This document shows, piece by piece, positions 62,534 through 64,000 of a stretch of DNA of 64,000 bases; the first letter of the stretch is position 1, and each line of letters begins with the position of its first letter. This DNA is from Macrosoma leucophasiata. Taxonomy: Eukaryota; Arthropoda; Insecta; Lepidoptera; Hedylidae. Both the position numbers and the translations under genes were made by a program. The notes beneath the pieces were generated by a model. It saw only the letters and a program-made list of their open reading frames with translations. It was not told the DNA's origin and searched no databases. The stretch spans positions 2,170,001-2,234,000 of the forward strand of contig JAWQUS010000023.1 in the NCBI GenBank assembly GCA_036365455.1, in the 5' to 3' direction.

Positions 62534-62682
62534 AAGAAAAATAAATTAATAAGCAGTTGCGCAAGAAATTTGAAATTTTAAGAAAGTTTAACGTCTATAT
62601 TATTTTCTCTAATGTAAGCCTTATGGCGCTAGACTTAACGGTCAATGGTCAATTATCGTTTTTAACAGTTGGATCAGAACAG

Positions 62683-62919
62683 AGCTCTCGGGCGTAGGCA
62701 CCACCGCATTACATATTATACTTGCCGCTAAATGGCAGTGTTCAGCACTATCGTGTTCCGGTAAGGTGGAAATGTACGGCCCTGTAATATTCGGCACAGA
62801 GGCATAGTAGGCTTAGGCCTCAGGAGTGGCAACGCATCTGCATTTTGATCTCTGCAGTCGTCACTTAACATCAATGTGAACTGCACTACTTGTTTGCCAC
62901 TTTAATTACATGAAATAAA
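62683..62919 (+). repeat. S1 element, 5'-truncated, small internal deletion
   Basis: It runs from gagctctcgggcgtaggcac to ttgccactttaattacatga. The block between tttgatct and ctgcagtcgt lacks about 30 bp. Confidence 0.85.
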
Positions 62920-63357
62920 ACAAATTACCAGTAACAATCTACATTGCAAACTCGCTAAACCGGGGCGGGTCGCCAGTAAAAAAAAAAAGTATTTTCTCAT
63001 TAAATTTGAATTAACCATCCATGCGTATGTAAGCCCAGGCAGCTAGATATAAATAACATCTAACTTCATCTAATGTCTTATTCAAGTCGACTTATTTAAG
63101 GGCCAATTTATTCAGTTCACCTGACCTTCCTGATTTCAATCAATTACGGATCGCATTTCGTGATCTTAAAGTATATTATTGAATGGATACGGAATTCGTA
63201 AAGTTAAAAGAGAATTATAGTGTAGGGTTAAACCGTCCGGCCTATGTCATAGGGATTTTGGGCCCAATAGAAATGACCCTTTGAATGAAATTATTCATGG
63301 TGTTAAAATTTAAACTATACATTTTGAGATGCCGTATTATTTAAAACCGCTTTGATG
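62920..63357. other. No recognised feature
   Basis: The phrase cgctaaaccggggcgggtcg, ccagtaaaaaaaaa at 62952-62990 looks like an RTE-type end fused to an A-run. The rest is unassigned. Confidence 0.35.
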
Positions 63358-63482
63358 GTTTTTGTTTATGTAATGAAGGTGGCAAACAAGCATGCAGTTC
63401 ACATTGATGTTAAGTGATGACTGCTGCCTATAGACATCGAAAGACCAGAGGTCAAAATGCAGATGCGTTGCCACCTCTGATA
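63358..63482 (-). repeat. S1 element, 5' half missing
   Basis: It runs from ttttgtttatgtaatgaagg to gcagatgcgttgccacctct. It breaks off before cctgaggcc. Confidence 0.85.
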
Positions 63483-63799
63483 GCCAGTGAGTTGAGTGAG
63501 TGATTGAGTGAGTTCTCTGAGAATGCGCGTATGGCGCCACCATACCATAATTTTTAAGCATTAAAATTTAAATAATCATTATATTTACAACCTAAATACT
63601 TAGACCTAGGTACCATAAATCATTGCATTTTACGAGCGCTGCGGTCTTCTATCACGAACGCTGTTCAGATTAACCGTTTGAAGAAACGGTTTTCAGGTTT
63701 TGCGCACTTAACACTTCACCCTATATAACAAAAGCTGGAGCCAACCCAATTATAAACACTAGTAATCGCCACTGGTGATATCTTAGCAGTTACGTATGT

Positions 63800-63930
63800 T
63801 TGAAGGCACCTAAGGAACCTCTGAATGGGATAAAGAGAGTGTTCTAACCGTGCACAAAATTTCATTGAAATCCGTCCAGTCGCTTAAGCGTGATTGAGCA
63901 ACAAATAAAGAAACAACCATATTTTCACAT
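63800..63930. repeat. RTE-like tail repeat
   Basis: It reads tttgaaggcacctaaggaac, ctctgaatgggataaagaga, tttcattgaaatccgtccag, tcgcttaagcgtgattgagc, aacaaataaagaaacaacc. Confidence 0.6.
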
Positions 63931-64000
63931 TTGTATTTTATTTATTTTATTCATAAACCATTAACCATTAATGTTTTGTAAGTAATATAAAATCAGAGAT

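Overview
This window looks like gene-free, transposon-dense nuclear DNA from a lepidopteran (moth or butterfly). The evidence is the repeat families: CR1/Zenon-type LINE 3' ends with the tail typical of Lepidoptera, a LINE 3' end reading 'ccactgctg(g/a)aca..aggcctc', RTE-like 'gcgggcgaagccgcgggcaacagctagta'-type tails, and several tRNA-headed SINEs. The background is AT-rich and non-coding. I found no intact host protein gene, rRNA gene, canonical tRNA gene or CRISPR array. The recognisable protein-coding remnants are all 5'-truncated or frameshifted reverse transcriptases: a Jockey-like one at 27.4-28.0 kb, CR1-like ones at 11.7-12.4, 37.8, 61.3 and 61.7-62.2 kb, and two other LINE C-termini at 23.9-24.2 and 35.5-35.9 kb.

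Family names used here: S1 is the dominant ~290-bp A-tailed element, with about 45 full or partial copies on both strands and roughly a sixth of the window. For S1, strand '+' means the A-tail is at the right. S2, S3 and S5 are tRNA-headed SINEs. S4 is a SINE with a 5S-rRNA-like head. M1-M10 are short inverted-repeat DNA elements (MITEs). F1 is a foldback element carrying a tRNA-like sequence. U1-U9 are repeats I could not assign to a known class.

Layout. 0-12 kb: S1 copies, LINE tails, a Gly-codon minisatellite, RTE-like tails, and a CR1 3' end split by an hAT-type MITE (M1). 12-17 kb: repeat U1 with a 72-bp inverted repeat, then a short LTR retrotransposon remnant flanked by TGTG. 17-24 kb: S1, RTE tails and a run of MITEs (M4, M1, M5 with M6 inside, M7, M2). 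24.7-29.2 kb: a ~620-bp tandem array broken by S1, a Jockey-like LINE and two S3 SINEs. 29-40 kb: S1, the 5S-headed SINE, local direct duplications U2 and U3, a LINE C-terminus and element F1. 40-43 kb: three copies of a TATA-containing repeat (U4). 43-49 kb: heavily nested S1, S2, S3, S4 and M1 copies. 49-64 kb: S1, M9 inside M1 next to S1, M2, M3, duplication U5, SINE S5, GC-rich MITE M10, and an S1 copy cut into three pieces by two CR1 LINE ends.

Nothing here reads as a set of genes working together. The biology visible is repeat biology: S1 appears to use the CR1 LINE tail, and several insertions have exact target-site duplications that give their relative order. A W chromosome, pericentromeric block or piRNA-cluster-like locus would fit, but that is inference only.
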